NCBI RefSeq assembly: GCF_029852145.1
Contig: NC_079970.1
Span: 5,456,001 to 5,520,000 of the forward strand
Direction: 5' to 3'
Length of the DNA: 64,000 bases
DNA from: Microplitis mediator
Taxonomy: Eukaryota > Arthropoda > Insecta > Hymenoptera > Braconidae
Part shown: positions 23,351-34,767 of the stretch, one piece after another
How the letters are laid out: the number at the start of each line of letters is the position of its first letter
Position numbering within the stretch: position 1 is the first letter of the stretch
Position numbers and translations under genes: made by a program
Notes under the pieces: model-generated
Told to the model about the DNA's origin: nothing
What the model saw: only the letters and a program-made list of their open reading frames with translations
Databases searched by the model: none

Positions 23351-25274
23351 GATGAAATAACAAATAAATTAACCCAATAAAGATGTTGATAATAATCATA
23401 AATATGAATAATATACAGTTGATAAAGTGATAAAATCGAAGAGCCATAGATTAATATCGTAAGTCTGAGATATTAGTTATAGTCTCACATCATCAGACAT
23501 ATATATATGAATTCGCATATAAATTTATCGAGAATTGCCTCCGGTGATATTGACAAGCAGGAAATGATGAATGACGCAACGCAATAGTAAATATAAGCAG
23601 CTCACTTTCTCTGTACGTACTGTTATATTATATCTTATTTATACTCCTGTGGTATATACTAGTAGGTACGTACATGTAATAATAGAATGGTTATCTATTA
23701 ATTTATTCTCCCATAGGCCATAATGAACGTGTATCATCAGAGCACACGATTATATATTAGCATCAAACACCAAAGAGTACGCTCGCAGTAGACTATTAGA
23801 ATCAGGTCTACTACATTTCCACATCATATATATACTCAAATGCTAATTTACATATATCCATATATATTACACGTATACATATTCATCATAAATATAGTTA
23901 TCGGTTTAAAATAAAATCGCGGTATTTTTATTCAGTAATTTACAGTTTACTTGTATTGCTGCGCGGTTTTGACACAACGTTCTCTATCATGGGATTTATC
24001 GTTTTGTCAGATAAATGCTGGATACGTTTTTTTAATGCCACTTAATTATACACAATTACTGAAATTACAATAATTTGATTATACTGCGAAAAATTGGGAT
24101 TAAAAAAATCCGATCTGATTATGGAGTTTAAATGTTGAAATAAATTTATATTAATTAGTAATTTTTTTTTTTTTTTTTTAATAAAATCACAAATAAATGA
24201 TTTATATAAATATTTATTATTTTTACTACTCATATTTCACTCCGGGGAGTTTTTTTATGAATAATATATAAACTTGATTCCCAGAGGATTAAATAAATAA
24301 AAAATCACCCGCCCGCATTTGATTCACAGTAATTCCGAAATTTTTTTACAGAAGTTCATATTTTCTGCGGTAAAAATAAAAAAAAAACAATAAAAAAACA
24401 TGAGAATTCTAAATTTTACATAAAAAATATCATAGTTTTTAAATCCTAAAAAAATATGGAATTTTTGCGACGAAACGTTAAAACTCGAGAGTATTAATAT
24501 TCGATGTTTAATTTTTTAGTATAATATTACCAAAACTCTGCATTGTTCTGGCAAAATGTTGGATTTCAAAGGTAAAGCTTTTTGTCAAAATAGAGCAGAA
24601 TTACGTTGTTCTATAGTTTTATCGTAATAAAATACCGTGGATCGACTACTGCGTTTTATTTGAACGTTTTCAATTATTTTGTTATTAAATGAATGTATTC
24701 TTGAAAAATTTCGGATGCTTCGATCTGAAAACTAAAATTTTAAAGATACTGTTGAAAACTTCCCTCGAAATTTAAAGCAATTTACTTGAAGTTATTAACA
24801 AGTTCATTGAGAAAAAAAATAACTTCCGTAAAAACAATATTTTCCTGAGTTGCAGATCGATAAAAATTGTTGCATTATTACCCTTAAATGCATAGTAATG
24901 TAGATCTACATCAGTTAATTTTTCGTTTCAACTTTTCATAGATAAAACACTTTTTACTATACATAATTTTTTTCATCAAATAGAAATAAATAATCATGTA
25001 TTCAAGAGTTAAATTAATGTCTGATCTAAGGAATAATTTTCTTAACAGACGAAAATTGAAATTTATTTATACGATTCAGAAAGAAAATAAGACCAGTAAT
25101 TTTCAAGCCAAACTTAATTTCTTCAATTAATAAAATCATTTTCAATGAAATCTTGAAATTTTTAAACTAAAAATATATTTAACTGGAAATTTTCAATAGC
25201 GTAATTTCCTGGAGGAAGAACGAACAGTATTTCGAAAAGTTATTTCCTGTATGTGTTCAAATCAGCCATAAATA
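23351..25274. other. AT-rich DNA without a visible gene
   Basis: No TIR, RNA gene or supported coding segment. A poly-T run lies near 24161-24180. Open frames here are short and AT-biased. Confidence 0.5.
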
Positions 25275-25523
25275 CACTCAGAAAATTGAATAATAGGAGG
25301 AACTATCTAGTGATGGTAAAATTTTTAGTCAATAATTTTTTCAATCTGATAGTAGTGAATACCATCTAGATGATTGCATAAATCATCTAGATTGTAACAA
25401 TTATCATACGTATGATAATTGCAATCATTTAAATAGTATTCACTACTATCAGATTGAAAAAATTATTAACTAAAAATTTTACCATCACTAGATAGTAACT
25501 CCTACTATTTAATTTTCTGAGTG
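25275..25523. mobile_element. CACTCAGAAAATT-ended foldback MITE V1, TA TSD
   Basis: A 249 bp hairpin: CACTCAGAAAATTGAATAAT on the left pairs with the right-end complement CACTCAGAAAATTAAATAGT, and the pairing continues through ACTATCTAGTGATGGTAAAA and TTTTTCAATCTGATAGTAGT. TA flanks both ends (25273-25274, 25524-25525). A nested relative is at 30347-31499. Confidence 0.9.
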
Positions 25524-25564
25524 TACAAAATATAACTATGGTTATAAATTAACTTATTAATATA

Positions 25565-25729
25565 CACGGAGAGAAATTTCAAGTAAATATTCTTATGCAG
25601 CATAGTAATAATTACATTACTCTATAGTTTGTATAAGCAGTCACATAAAAGCAGCGTAACACAAACTATAGAGTAATGTAATTATTACTATGCTGCCATA
25701 GGCATTTTTACTTGACATTTTTCTCCGTG
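25565..25729. mobile_element. CACGGAGAGAAA-ended foldback MITE, TA TSD
   Basis: A 165 bp hairpin with left end CACGGAGAGAAATTTCAAGT and right-end complement CACGGAGAAAAATGTCAAGT. The arms continue as GCAGCATAGTAATAATTACA and ACTCTATAGTTTGT. TA flanks at 25563-25564 and 25730-25731. Confidence 0.9.
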
Positions 25730-25731
25730 TA

Positions 25732-28511
25732 CTTTATTTCTACATAACTTGAAATTTCCAAGTGATAAATGTCATGAAAATTGAAATCACAAATTTTTTC
25801 GTTATTTCAGTTCCATTTTTTTTTTTTTTCTTTTAAGTCAATTACTTTTAATATATATCAATTGTAACGGTTATCGTCCTTGAAAAATCATAATTTCGAT
25901 GGAAAATTTTTTTTTTTCAAATATAATTAATTTTCTCATACTTTAAATTTTATAGCAAGCCTTTAATAAACTTACTTTTATCAAAAGCTAATCCAAGTTT
26001 TAAAAAAAAAATTAGTACTGTATTTTAAAATTTCCAAATATATTTTCAAATACTCACATTGTATTTTCATTAAAGATTATGCTTAATTTTTTTTTACTCA
26101 TACGAAAAATCGACAATGGTGTGAAATTAACGAATTTTTAAAAATTTTTCCATAACAATTATCCTTGAAAACCAAAAAAAAAAATTTTTTAACACCGTAC
26201 AAATTGATCGTTTTGTCAGAACAAGACAGATTGAGCGATTACACTCGTTCCAGATTCTCGATCCATAGACTGTATAGTAAAGAAAGGCAAGAAATGAGCG
26301 CATTGTAGAGCAGAAGCCTTTCGCTACACAAAATCGTGTAGTAAAGTATTATTTCAGGTCATGGAGCTGGGTAATATTTATGACATCACCCGTACTGACT
26401 GAACGAGAATTAAAACGAAAGTACCGAGATTACTCTTACTCTCACTCTTACTCTCGACTCTTACTCTTACTCTCATTCTCACTCTCACTAAACTCTTTAT
26501 GTTGTGCTTAGCTGTATATTACGCGGATACAGTGTAGCTCAGTCGGTTGGTTGTATCGGAATAAGTTGTATGTTGGTTATTGAGTAAGAGAGAAAAACCC
26601 AAGTAGAAATAGCGAGGAATTGAGAGAAAGGGAAAAACGAGTTTCATCGTGCCGACATACAGCGAGCTATATTATTACTATTACTATTACTATTATTATC
26701 ATTATTATTGTGAGTGGAAGTGAGCTTGTAACCACGAGTGTACATGAAGGTACTAGAACACTGGGGAACATGTAGGATAATTTAATTTACACAAATGCAT
26801 GCTTTTAACTTTAAACATGTAATTTAAATAAAATGCTGTCTATTGATATCAATTTAAATTTAATTATTATTTTTATTTTAATTAGAATTCATTTTATACT
26901 GATTCTCGCTTCAGGCGAAAAGTTTTACCGAGTTTTTAAAACAAGTTGTTAGCGCGTAATGAGGAAAGAAAATAAAGTGACTGAAAAAAAGTTATTCGCG
27001 CGAATTATTCTACGACTGCGTTAGATTGTAAATTTTATTGATGATACAGTAGGATATAGTCACGGTTTTCGAGTTTAAATAAAAGTGTATCGTAATAGTG
27101 AGAGTTTAGTTTTAAGATGCGTTAACTGCTCGCTGGTGTAGTAAACTCGGTTTAAATGCCCTATAATGGGCTCAAAGTACTCTCTGGATATTCAAACGAG
27201 CCGTAGAAAGTCGACTAGTACTCTGCTGATCGAGCGTTAAATCGCTAAAGAAGCTCGACTCATTCTACCCTTACTTAAATTCTTTATTTCTTTATTTTAT
27301 ATACATATGTATATACATCATCCCGACGTTAATTACGTTTGAAATTCTTTTTCTTTTGTGGAATATCATTGTTACCAGATCTTCTATGAAAACATTAAAT
27401 TTTTTAGCCAACCGATAAAAAGTTTATTGCAATAACATTTTTATGAAATTTAATAACAAAAAATGTTGGACAGAAAATAAAAAAAATTAAAATAGACTAA
27501 TTTCGAATAACATACTACCCTGAGCCCTTAATAAAAATCCTCGCTCTGTAAAAATATTTTTTATCAGTGATGCATATTTTTTTTTGTTTTTTTCCACCAA
27601 CGGAAGTAAACATTAATTAATTGTAAAAAGTATATGATGTTTCCACGCTTTCATCGCCGCAAATCCCTCGTACTTTTTTTTGGTATAAAATTTTTTTCAA
27701 CATATTTTTTAACATTTTTTTTTATATATATATAAATATATATTTTAGTAGGATAGATTTGTTTGTCTATATGTATCAGCACAGACACATGCATCAACCG
27801 ACGATCTACCCATTCATCCATCTATCCGAAAAAATAACTCATCTAGCGTTTCAGTATTGAAGGTAACGAGCGCGGAAAATAGTCAACGTCAATCCAACCG
27901 TAGTTTAGTATTGCATTTGGTTATATTCATATAGTGGAGAGACTGGTATTTCATGACCCATTTTATTATCCGGAGTTAGGAAACGACCAGCACGGAGGAC
28001 TACTGACTACTGACTATGGACTACGACAACTCTACTGTACCGAATATTACGGATATGATCTCGAAGAGTTGCTGCTCTAGGGAATGTCATAGCTAAACCA
28101 TACCATCAACCCTCGTTTAGCCATCATCAGCAATATCTGGGCGCATGATGTACATATAGATATATATGGACAGAAAACGAGATGGTATAGAGGACCCATT
28201 AGATGCTTTTTGTCGCTTGAATAAATTTTATCATCATTATGTCGCATTATTCATGGGTCAAAGTACCCCTTAACTTTATTTAATATCAGTATATGTAGAC
28301 ATATATGTATGTGGATGTATAGATATATATTTTTTTATAGTACTTCATTATACATATAGCAGATAATTGATGACAGATTGGATTATCAGCTTAATTATTT
28401 AAAACATTGACTGGGAAAAAATTTTTATGTACGTAGAATTCTTTCATTATCAAGATCTATTTAGATCGACGCTAAAAATGAACAGTTACCAAACTGCAGA
28501 AATTTTAAAAT
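25732..28511. other. Unassigned DNA with CT-rich and more balanced stretches
   Basis: No exon is supported. ACTCTT/ACTCTC repeats run through about 26421-26490. Composition is less AT-biased near 26200-26760 and 27880-28130, which could hold regulatory or untranslated sequence, but I see no splice-site pair or open frame that decides it. Confidence 0.45.
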
Positions 28512-28520
28512 ATAGATTTC

Positions 28521-28833
28521 GGTTACCTGACCGTTGATCCAAAGACAATTGATCCCCGACAATTAATCCCCGACAATTGATCCTTGCGACGATTATTTCT
28601 CAGATGATTGATCCACGCGACAATATATATATCGACAATTTATATGCCGACATCTAGCTCACAAGACAAATTTTTTTATATGACATATATATAGTACGTG
28701 TAACTTTAAAAATATACTCACACACAAATTGTGTATGGATAAATTGTGATTACCATTAATTGTCGCGTAGATCAGTTATCGACATATCAATTATCGGCGG
28801 ATCAATTGTCTTTGGATCATCGGTCGTGTCACC
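28521..28833. mobile_element. Mutator-like MITE with 9 bp TSD
   Basis: The TIR is GGTTACCTGACCGTTGATCC on the left and GGTGACACGACCGATGATCC on the right complement, both followed by AAAGACAATTGATC. ATAGATTTC is directly repeated at 28512-28520 and 28834-28842, an exact 9 bp TSD. Subterminal CGACAATTGATCC words repeat on the left and in inverse on the right. TSDs of 9 bp are typical of Mutator-like elements; the assignment rests on that and not on a transposase. Confidence 0.85.
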
Positions 28834-28842
28834 ATAGATTTC

Positions 28843-30072
28843 GGGGGCTTGTAAAAAAAATGAAAAAAATTTTTATATCCACGGAAGTCGAAGATTAATT
28901 TTTCAATTGAAGAAAGTATGAGTAATTTTAAAAAATATCAGTGTTGGAAATTATTTATCAGGGCTAATTTGGATTCAACTTACCCTTGGTATTAAAATGA
29001 TTCAAATGTTGTTTTTTATTATTTTTATTAAATAACGAATGGTAAAATAAAAAAACCATAAATAAAAAATTTACCGCCAGTAAAATACAGTTTAAAAAGA
29101 TAAATCACATAAATTTATTGTTATAATTTAATTTTAATGATTATATATATAAATGGTTAAACGAAAAAAATTAAATTATATTTTAAAAACTTTACTGTTA
29201 TTATAATTATTATTATATTTTTATGTCGTGCACATTCCCATTGTACATCGTTCGTTTTTATCGGCTTTAAAAGTATATAATAACAACATTGTTGCAGGGA
29301 ATATTCGTATGCACGACCGTATATAAACTACTTCAATACTCACATGTACATAAATATATATATATATATACTTTGGTGTGTTGTGCATTGTGAAAGCTTA
29401 AAAAAAAGTAAATATATATCACTGGGCTACACATCATCGGACATACAATTTTTATTTTTTTTATATTTCGTTGTTATTTTTATATTTATTTTTCATATTT
29501 TTCACCACTTGTAATAAATATTTTTTACTGTTTGTCCCGCAGGTATGTACATAGAATCCAGAGTATGTACGTGGCAATTTGGCGGGAAAGGTCGGGAATA
29601 AATTTTCCACGGATCCCCGAGAGTGGTGAGTAGTACAAGTGCTAGAGATCTCTGTGTATGCTGCGTTATATTCTCAGACCATATGTGGATACATGTATTT
29701 ATATATTTATATTCATACACCCATACATACATATATCTATATCCATGTATGTATGTTAAATTCTGGCGTCAGTCTACTCGCATATTATGAAGCTACTTGT
29801 ATGTTTATATAAATGTACGTACATGTATGTTATATATATATTTTTTAAAACTAAACGTCTCGCTGGGGATCGCTGCCTAAAGAAATTTAATTTCTTCAAC
29901 ATGCGCATTTGAGGTGATGGATAGAGTCCATGTGTTTTTTTAAACATAACTCTTAACGCAAGAGTCGGCGGATTAAATTTTTTTATTAACATTTAAAATA
30001 AATACCCGACGCAGTATAAATAATGTGCTCAGTATACTAATGCACGAAATATTATTCAAAATTAATTGAACG
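28843..30072. other. AT-rich DNA without a visible gene
   Basis: Nothing gene-like is supported. A TA run lies near 29356-29371, and ATAC/TATG repeats lie near 29700-29760 and 29805-29842. Confidence 0.5.
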
Positions 30073-30074
30073 TA

Positions 30075-30316
30075 TTCTCTTAAAATGAATCAGTGAAAAG
30101 TACTCCAATCAGTGAATATTCACTGCAAAAATAGTTTAAAGTTTATCGAATACGAGACCTTTCGAGTGCGAACTGACCGTCGCCTTGGACCACTTGGCCA
30201 CAGAAGGGCCTACAAGTCTCAAATTTATCACTAATTCAATCTATGATATACTTGGGACTGATTTGCAGTGAATATTCACTGATTGGAGTACTTTTCACTG
30301 ATTCATTTTAAGAGAG
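30075..30316. mobile_element. Foldback MITE with a tRNA-like core, TA TSD
   Basis: The left arm starts TTCTCTTAAAATGAATCAGT and the right-arm complement CTCTCTTAAAATGAATCAGT; pairing continues through GAAAAGTACTCC and AGTGAATATTCACTGCAAA. TA flanks at 30073-30074 and 30317-30318. The unpaired centre (about 30141-30240) carries a tRNA-like sequence on the minus strand. The terminal arm is related to the small foldback at 34173-34313. Confidence 0.8.
30141..30209 (-). pseudogene. tRNA-like relic (Ser/Leu type A box) in the MITE loop
   Basis: On the minus strand the segment reads TGGCCAAGTGGTCCAAGGCG, a close match to the D-arm and A box of tRNA-Ser or tRNA-Leu. About 30 nt later comes GTATTCGATAA, a degraded B box where GGTTCGAATCC would be expected. 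No complete acceptor stem or anticodon arm can be folded, so it is not a functional tRNA gene. It may be a captured tRNA fragment or a SINE head. Confidence 0.5.
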
Positions 30317-30346
30317 TACTCATACACACGTTTTTTAATGTGTATA

Positions 30347-31499
30347 CACTCAGAAAATTAAGTAATTGTGTTTATTATCCTAAATTTTTAATTCCAATCA
30401 TCTAGAATGATTCGAAAGTTTTTAAATGCAAAGATAGTTAGTGTTATAATTTTTTTTAAACGAGATAATAATATCAGGATGGTAATGGTTATTATCAGGA
30501 TGGTAAAAATTACCATCAGAATGATAACAGTACTATCAGAGATTGTAATTAATATTATTACGATCTAGATGATTTATACAATCATTAGCGTGAGCCAAAA
30601 AAACCAACCTATCGAATTTACGTCTTAAAAAGGACCTATATATAGAGAAAAAAATTCTCCCATTGGGCAAAATTTTTAGCTCAATTTTAAAAGGTGTCGG
30701 TAGCCATTTGAAATTTCCCATTTAAATAATATGCAAAAAAATTTTTTTTTATTAAAAATATTATAACTTTTGAACCGTGTGCGATAAAAATTCGGCTTTA
30801 GAATATTCTTGTATGGCATTAAATTTCTTTAAAAAAAAGTCCTGGGAGTCGAATTTGTAAACTTGATATTTCGTATACTAACAGGCCATCAAAGTCTAGA
30901 GTAAACAGAATCATACAAATTTAAGGCTTTATTATTAAAAATATCAATACTACGAGAAAAATCGTTCTACATGTAGTGCAATGAAATCACCAACAATATC
31001 CACGTTGTAACAAATAATATTTTGTTATCGATCACAATAAAAGAAAAGTATTTGGAAAATCCAAATAAAGCCGTAATTTGTATGATTCTGTTTACTCTAG
31101 ACTTTGATAGCCTGTTAGTATATAAAATATCAAGTTCATAAATTCGACTCTCAAGACTTTCTTTTAAGAAATTTAATGCCCTACATGAATATTCTAGAGC
31201 CGAATTTTTCTCTCACATGGTTCAAAAGTTATAATATTTTAAATCAAACAAAATTTTTTTGCATGTTATTTAAATGGGAAATTTGAAATGGCTACCGACA
31301 TCTTTTAAAATTAAGCTAAAAATTTTGTCCAATGGGAAAAATTTTTTTTTGATATATGGGTCTTTTTTAAGACGTAAATTCGATAGGTTGTTTTTTTTGG
31401 CTCACCCTGACAATCTAGATAATATTCACTACTATCGGATTGATAGTAAAAATTTTACCATCACTAAATGATAATTCCTATCATTTGATTCTCTGAGTG
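30347..31499. mobile_element. CACTCAGAAAATT-ended MITE V2, interrupted, TA TSD
   Basis: A relative of V1 (25275-25523): left end CACTCAGAAAATTAAGTAAT, right-end complement CACTCAGAGAATCAAATGAT, TA at 30345-30346 and 31500-31501. The shared interior CACTACTATCGGATTG and TTTTACCATCACTA is kept. An 822 bp foldback (30587-31408) sits in the middle. Confidence 0.75.
30587..31408. mobile_element. 822 bp long-arm foldback nested in V2
   Basis: The ends are AGCGTGAGCC on the left and AGGGTGAGCC on the right complement. The pairing runs for over 330 bp per arm (for example CAACCTATCGAATTTACGTC, and AGTCTAGAGTAAACAGAATC against its complement near 31087-31105), leaving a centre of under 100 bp. The two arms carry mirror-image open frames (30536-30721 on -, 31274-31471 on +) that both read MGN-KWLPT-FKI-LKIL-NG; these arise from the inverted repeat. 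Confidence 0.8.
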
Positions 31500-31501
31500 T
31501 A

Positions 31502-32637
31502 GTTTACTTTTTAAGTTACTATTCAATAATAAATAAAATTACCGAAATTTGAATTTATATTGAATTCATAAAATATTGTACAGGGGGAAAATAAAAAAGT
31601 TAAAAATAACCCTGCGTAAGCTAGAATTTAAATGAAAACGTATTTCAGTTTATATAGGAATATTGAATGGGGACCATACACGTGATCTGAGAGTAATAAA
31701 AATAATAATCGGAGCTTGAGATCTTGAATCGGCGACCGAGATCTGTATACAGGGGATCACACGCATGCGTAATGATCCTTGACGATAGGCGAGTCAAATT
31801 AAATCGCGTAATCATATATATGTGTATATATATACTGTGATAGTGATTCACGCAATCACACACTTGTAGAGAATCGACCTTGCGTCCGTTTTCACCGGGA
31901 ATACGTCGATGACTCTATTCGGACACGGTTACTAACGATCATACCATAAAATATATATAAACTCGCACACACTCTTATACTATTATTATTATAATATATT
32001 ATAACTCTCTCCAAGCACGAGAGTTTGGTGATCGCTGTTTAACACGAGCTGTCCAATTCCAATGACTATTTTATTACTGTGACGACTATGACCTTGCCAC
32101 GAGCGTTTTGTTTCCCTATAATTTCGTGTCATATATCACTAATACTTTATTATGTTTTATTAAATATTTTATTTATCAAATACTGGGTATATTTATCATT
32201 TTTTCGTTTCATTTATTCAATTCGTTCTATTTTATTATTATTTTTTCTTGAAAATTCAAAATTTTATCTATTTTTTATCGTAATTTAAATAAATAAGTAC
32301 AGTCGTAATTTAAGTTAATACCGCGGAGAAAGTACCGAGTAAATTTACAAGCTATTTCGAGCGCTTCAGAGGAGATATTTTATTATATATTACAATTGTA
32401 CTTAACTTATATTTTTAAATTCGAATAATAATTTATATTGATAACGGTGTTTTTAATTTTTTTTTCTTAATAAATCATTATGATAAAGTCTACATTTTTA
32501 ATAACTGTAGATTTATGAAAATTTGAGGTCAAAGTCCCTTTTATTTACTGCGTGTCAATTATTTACACTTTATTTTATTACTTATTACACGAACTTTCTC
32601 TAGTACGCTGAAAATTTTTCAAAAGCTTTTTACTGCA
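31502..32637. other. AT-rich DNA without a visible gene
   Basis: No supported coding or RNA feature. Slightly more balanced composition near 31860-31940 and 32000-32110 without a splice or frame signal. Confidence 0.5.
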
Positions 32638-32938
32638 CACTATAATAATTCGCGGAGTGAATGCGGATTAAATTCGGAGTGAATGCGGAGTGAATGAGTT
32701 TTTAATTATTCACTCCCCTCGGAGTGAAATTCACTCCGGGGCGGAGTTTTGAAAATATTAGTAATAAAAAATTGCTCCACTCAGTAAAATCGAAGTAAAA
32801 ACTCACGTATCACATTATTGATCAGCTAATACGCACACACATATTTAGACACACACGCGCACCCATACATTTGCACACACGCACACATTTGCACACTCAC
32901 ACACATTTGCACACACCCAAGCACACACATGCACGCAA

Positions 32939-32973
<35 letters not shown>

Positions 32974-33127
32974 TTGTTTAGCAGTTCAATATAAATTAAT
33001 ATATATTTATTTAAGCATTAAAACTCCGGACCGGAGTGAATTAGGAGTGAAATAAAATCCGCGTCACTCCGCTAAAAAAAAATTCCCAATTCACTCCGCA
33101 TGCGGAGTAATTTTTTTTAAAACTCCG
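32638..33127. mobile_element. GGAGTGAAT-rich MITE copy C2 (right end lost)
   Basis: The left end CACTATAATAATTCGCGGAG and the following GGAGTGAATGCGG words match the complement of the right end of C1 (7357-7827), so this copy is inverted relative to C1. The internal landmarks ACTCACGTAT, GATCAGCTAATACGCA and ACTCCGGACCGGAGTGAAT follow in the same order. The expected right TIR is replaced at 33127 by an unrelated repeat. A long CA-rich microsatellite (about 32832-32972) occupies the middle. Confidence 0.8.
32832..32972. repeat. CA-rich compound microsatellite
   Basis: Repeated CACA, GCACACA and CATTTGCACAC words end in a pure CA run (32950-32971). The equivalent position in C1 holds a much shorter GT-rich patch, so expansion happened inside this MITE. 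Confidence 0.9.
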
Positions 33128-33300
33128 AGTGGCGGAAAAATTCCTCTGTTAACATTGCTGAAATACCTTTATTGACATGAGTATTTTTACTATGTCAGTG
33201 TAGGAAGTTTTTCCATGTTGACAAGGAAAAAATTCCTCTGTTAACATAATAAATATTCTTATGTTGACATAGTAAAAATATCCATGTTGGCATGGGTAAT
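33127..33300. repeat. Tandem pair of GGAAAAATTCCTCTGTTAAC units
   Basis: GGAAAAATTCCTCTGTTAAC at 33127 recurs as GGAAAAAATTCCTCTGTTAA at 33226, a unit of about 98 bp. Each unit contains an inverted ATGTTGACA / TGTCAATA-type pair. It abuts the broken end of C2. Confidence 0.6.
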
Positions 33301-33831
33301 ATACCAAATAATTTGGTCATCTTTATCATTTAGGCCTTAAAGCGATAAAATAGGGATGTGTGAAGGTTTTAAGATTAACGAAAATAGAATTTCAAAGTTT
33401 CCGAAAAAGTTTTGTGTAATTCAATTAAAATTTTTTTGTAGCACCTATCATTCATTTTTTTCTCTCCATGTGTGTATATTTAGTGACGTTTATTCTATTT
33501 GCTAAATTGCGGATTAATTTGAATTGTCATAAGTCAGAAAATTTCATCAAATTGCATTTATAAACAACAACATCAATTTTTTAAAAGTAATATGTATTAA
33601 AATATTAACGAGTCACCTGAGGCTCCATTTAGAAAATTGTCACATTCATTTTAGCAAATTAACAATTCATGTTGATGATTTTCGCAGCCCATAAGGGTTT
33701 TACGGTTCGAAATAATAATTTTATAGCTCGCATTTTCATTTTTTTTATTTAGGATAAAATCTATCATAAAATAGACTATAAATTTTAGTATTTTAATTTT
33801 GATTATCAAGAGCTAGCTCTTCACTGTAAAA
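33301..33831. other. AT-rich DNA without a visible gene
   Basis: Nothing recognisable; no TIR pair or open frame of note. Confidence 0.45.
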
Positions 33832-34172
33832 AAAAGGTGTTAAAATACTCACACCGGTTTATCGGTGCTACTTGGTGGTGTTATCCAGCCGGTGTTAAAA
33901 CGGTGTACATGCAAAGTAAATTAACTCCATTGGGGATAAGATGGTGTGAGTGTAACTGTTCTAAGATCTAAAAAACAGAAAAAAATAATATTTTGTTAAA
34001 ATTAAGAAATTATCTTCAATCAAGATAAAAAAAATTTGATTAGCCAATAAAATACAAAATGTCACTGTAAGTAATTTGAACAATTTGCATACATTTTTGA
34101 GCACTTATCATATTAAATATTTTGGAACAATTTTATAATTACTTCTAGTATAAGTTTGATTTTTTTTTCGTA

Positions 34173-34313
34173 CTCTCTAAATATGAATTAGTGAAAATAA
34201 GTGAATATTCACTAATTCCAAGTGCAAACCGAATTACTAATTTCAAAAAGTGGTTCGGCTGGCACTCAGAATTAAAGAATATTGACTTATTTCACTTATT
34301 CGTGTTTAGAAAG
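34173..34313. mobile_element. 141 bp foldback MITE, TA TSD
   Basis: The left end CTCTCTAAATATGAATTAGT pairs with the right-end complement CTTTCTAAACACGAATAAGT, then GAAATAAGT(G/C)AATATTC. TA flanks at 34171-34172 and 34314-34315. The arm resembles the element at 30075-30316. Confidence 0.8.
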
Positions 34314-34352
34314 TAAGGTAATACCTGATTTAAAGATGATCAATTAATCATA

Positions 34353-34428
34353 CACGGAAAGATTGGAACCCGACTGATTACTGAGTCGGGTGCAGAACAG
34401 TAACCAGTCGGGTCCCAATCTTTCCGAG
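34353..34428. mobile_element. 76 bp mini-foldback, TA TSD
   Basis: CACGGAAAGATTGGAACCCG pairs with the right-end complement CTCGGAAAGATTGGGACCCG, then ACTG against ACTG, leaving a loop of about 30 bp. TA flanks at 34351-34352 and 34429-34430. It is one of the smallest complete-looking MITEs in the window. Confidence 0.85.
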
Positions 34429-34767
34429 TAGACAATTTTGTTTTATTTGTCTCTGATGTAGTTTGCAAAGAGACTTTAATCATAAAAATCTGTTTCTCAT
34501 ATTTTATACAATAACATTAATACATAATTTTAGACAAATATTCTTTGGATTTCTTCACAATTTGATAGATCTGCCGTTTCATTATTTTTGAAACAGTAAA
34601 GAGTTTATTTTTATTTGAAATACAATTCGACTTCTGACACTTCAAAAATAAATCTACTTTTTTTTTAACACCAGAAACATTTTAATACCGCTATCGATGT
34701 TATTTTACCACCGTTCAAAGGGTTAAACAACACCGATAGTGTGAACTTACACCGGTTTTTTATAGTG

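Larger units (their letters stand above)
33832..34767. mobile_element. ACACCGG-type MITE Q1 with two smaller MITEs inside
   Basis: Left CACTGTAAAAAAAAGGTGTT and right-end complement CACTATAAAAAACCGGTGTA form the TIR, and subterminal CACCGGT(G/T) words repeat on both sides. The TSD is unclear. Small foldbacks at 34173-34313 and 34353-34428 sit inside. A relative (Q2) lies at 41749-43005. Confidence 0.7.

Noticed and set aside
23347..23366. CATTGATGAAATAACAAATA next to the THAP element resembles the end of the Drosophila P element
   Set aside because: The match lies outside the TIR and in the wrong direction for an element end, and the other side has no counterpart. Taken as coincidence.
26535..26610. 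GTGTAGCTCAGTCGGTTGGTT, a perfect-looking tRNA A box
   Set aside because: No B box within a tRNA distance and no acceptor-stem pairing, so there is no tRNA gene; probably chance.
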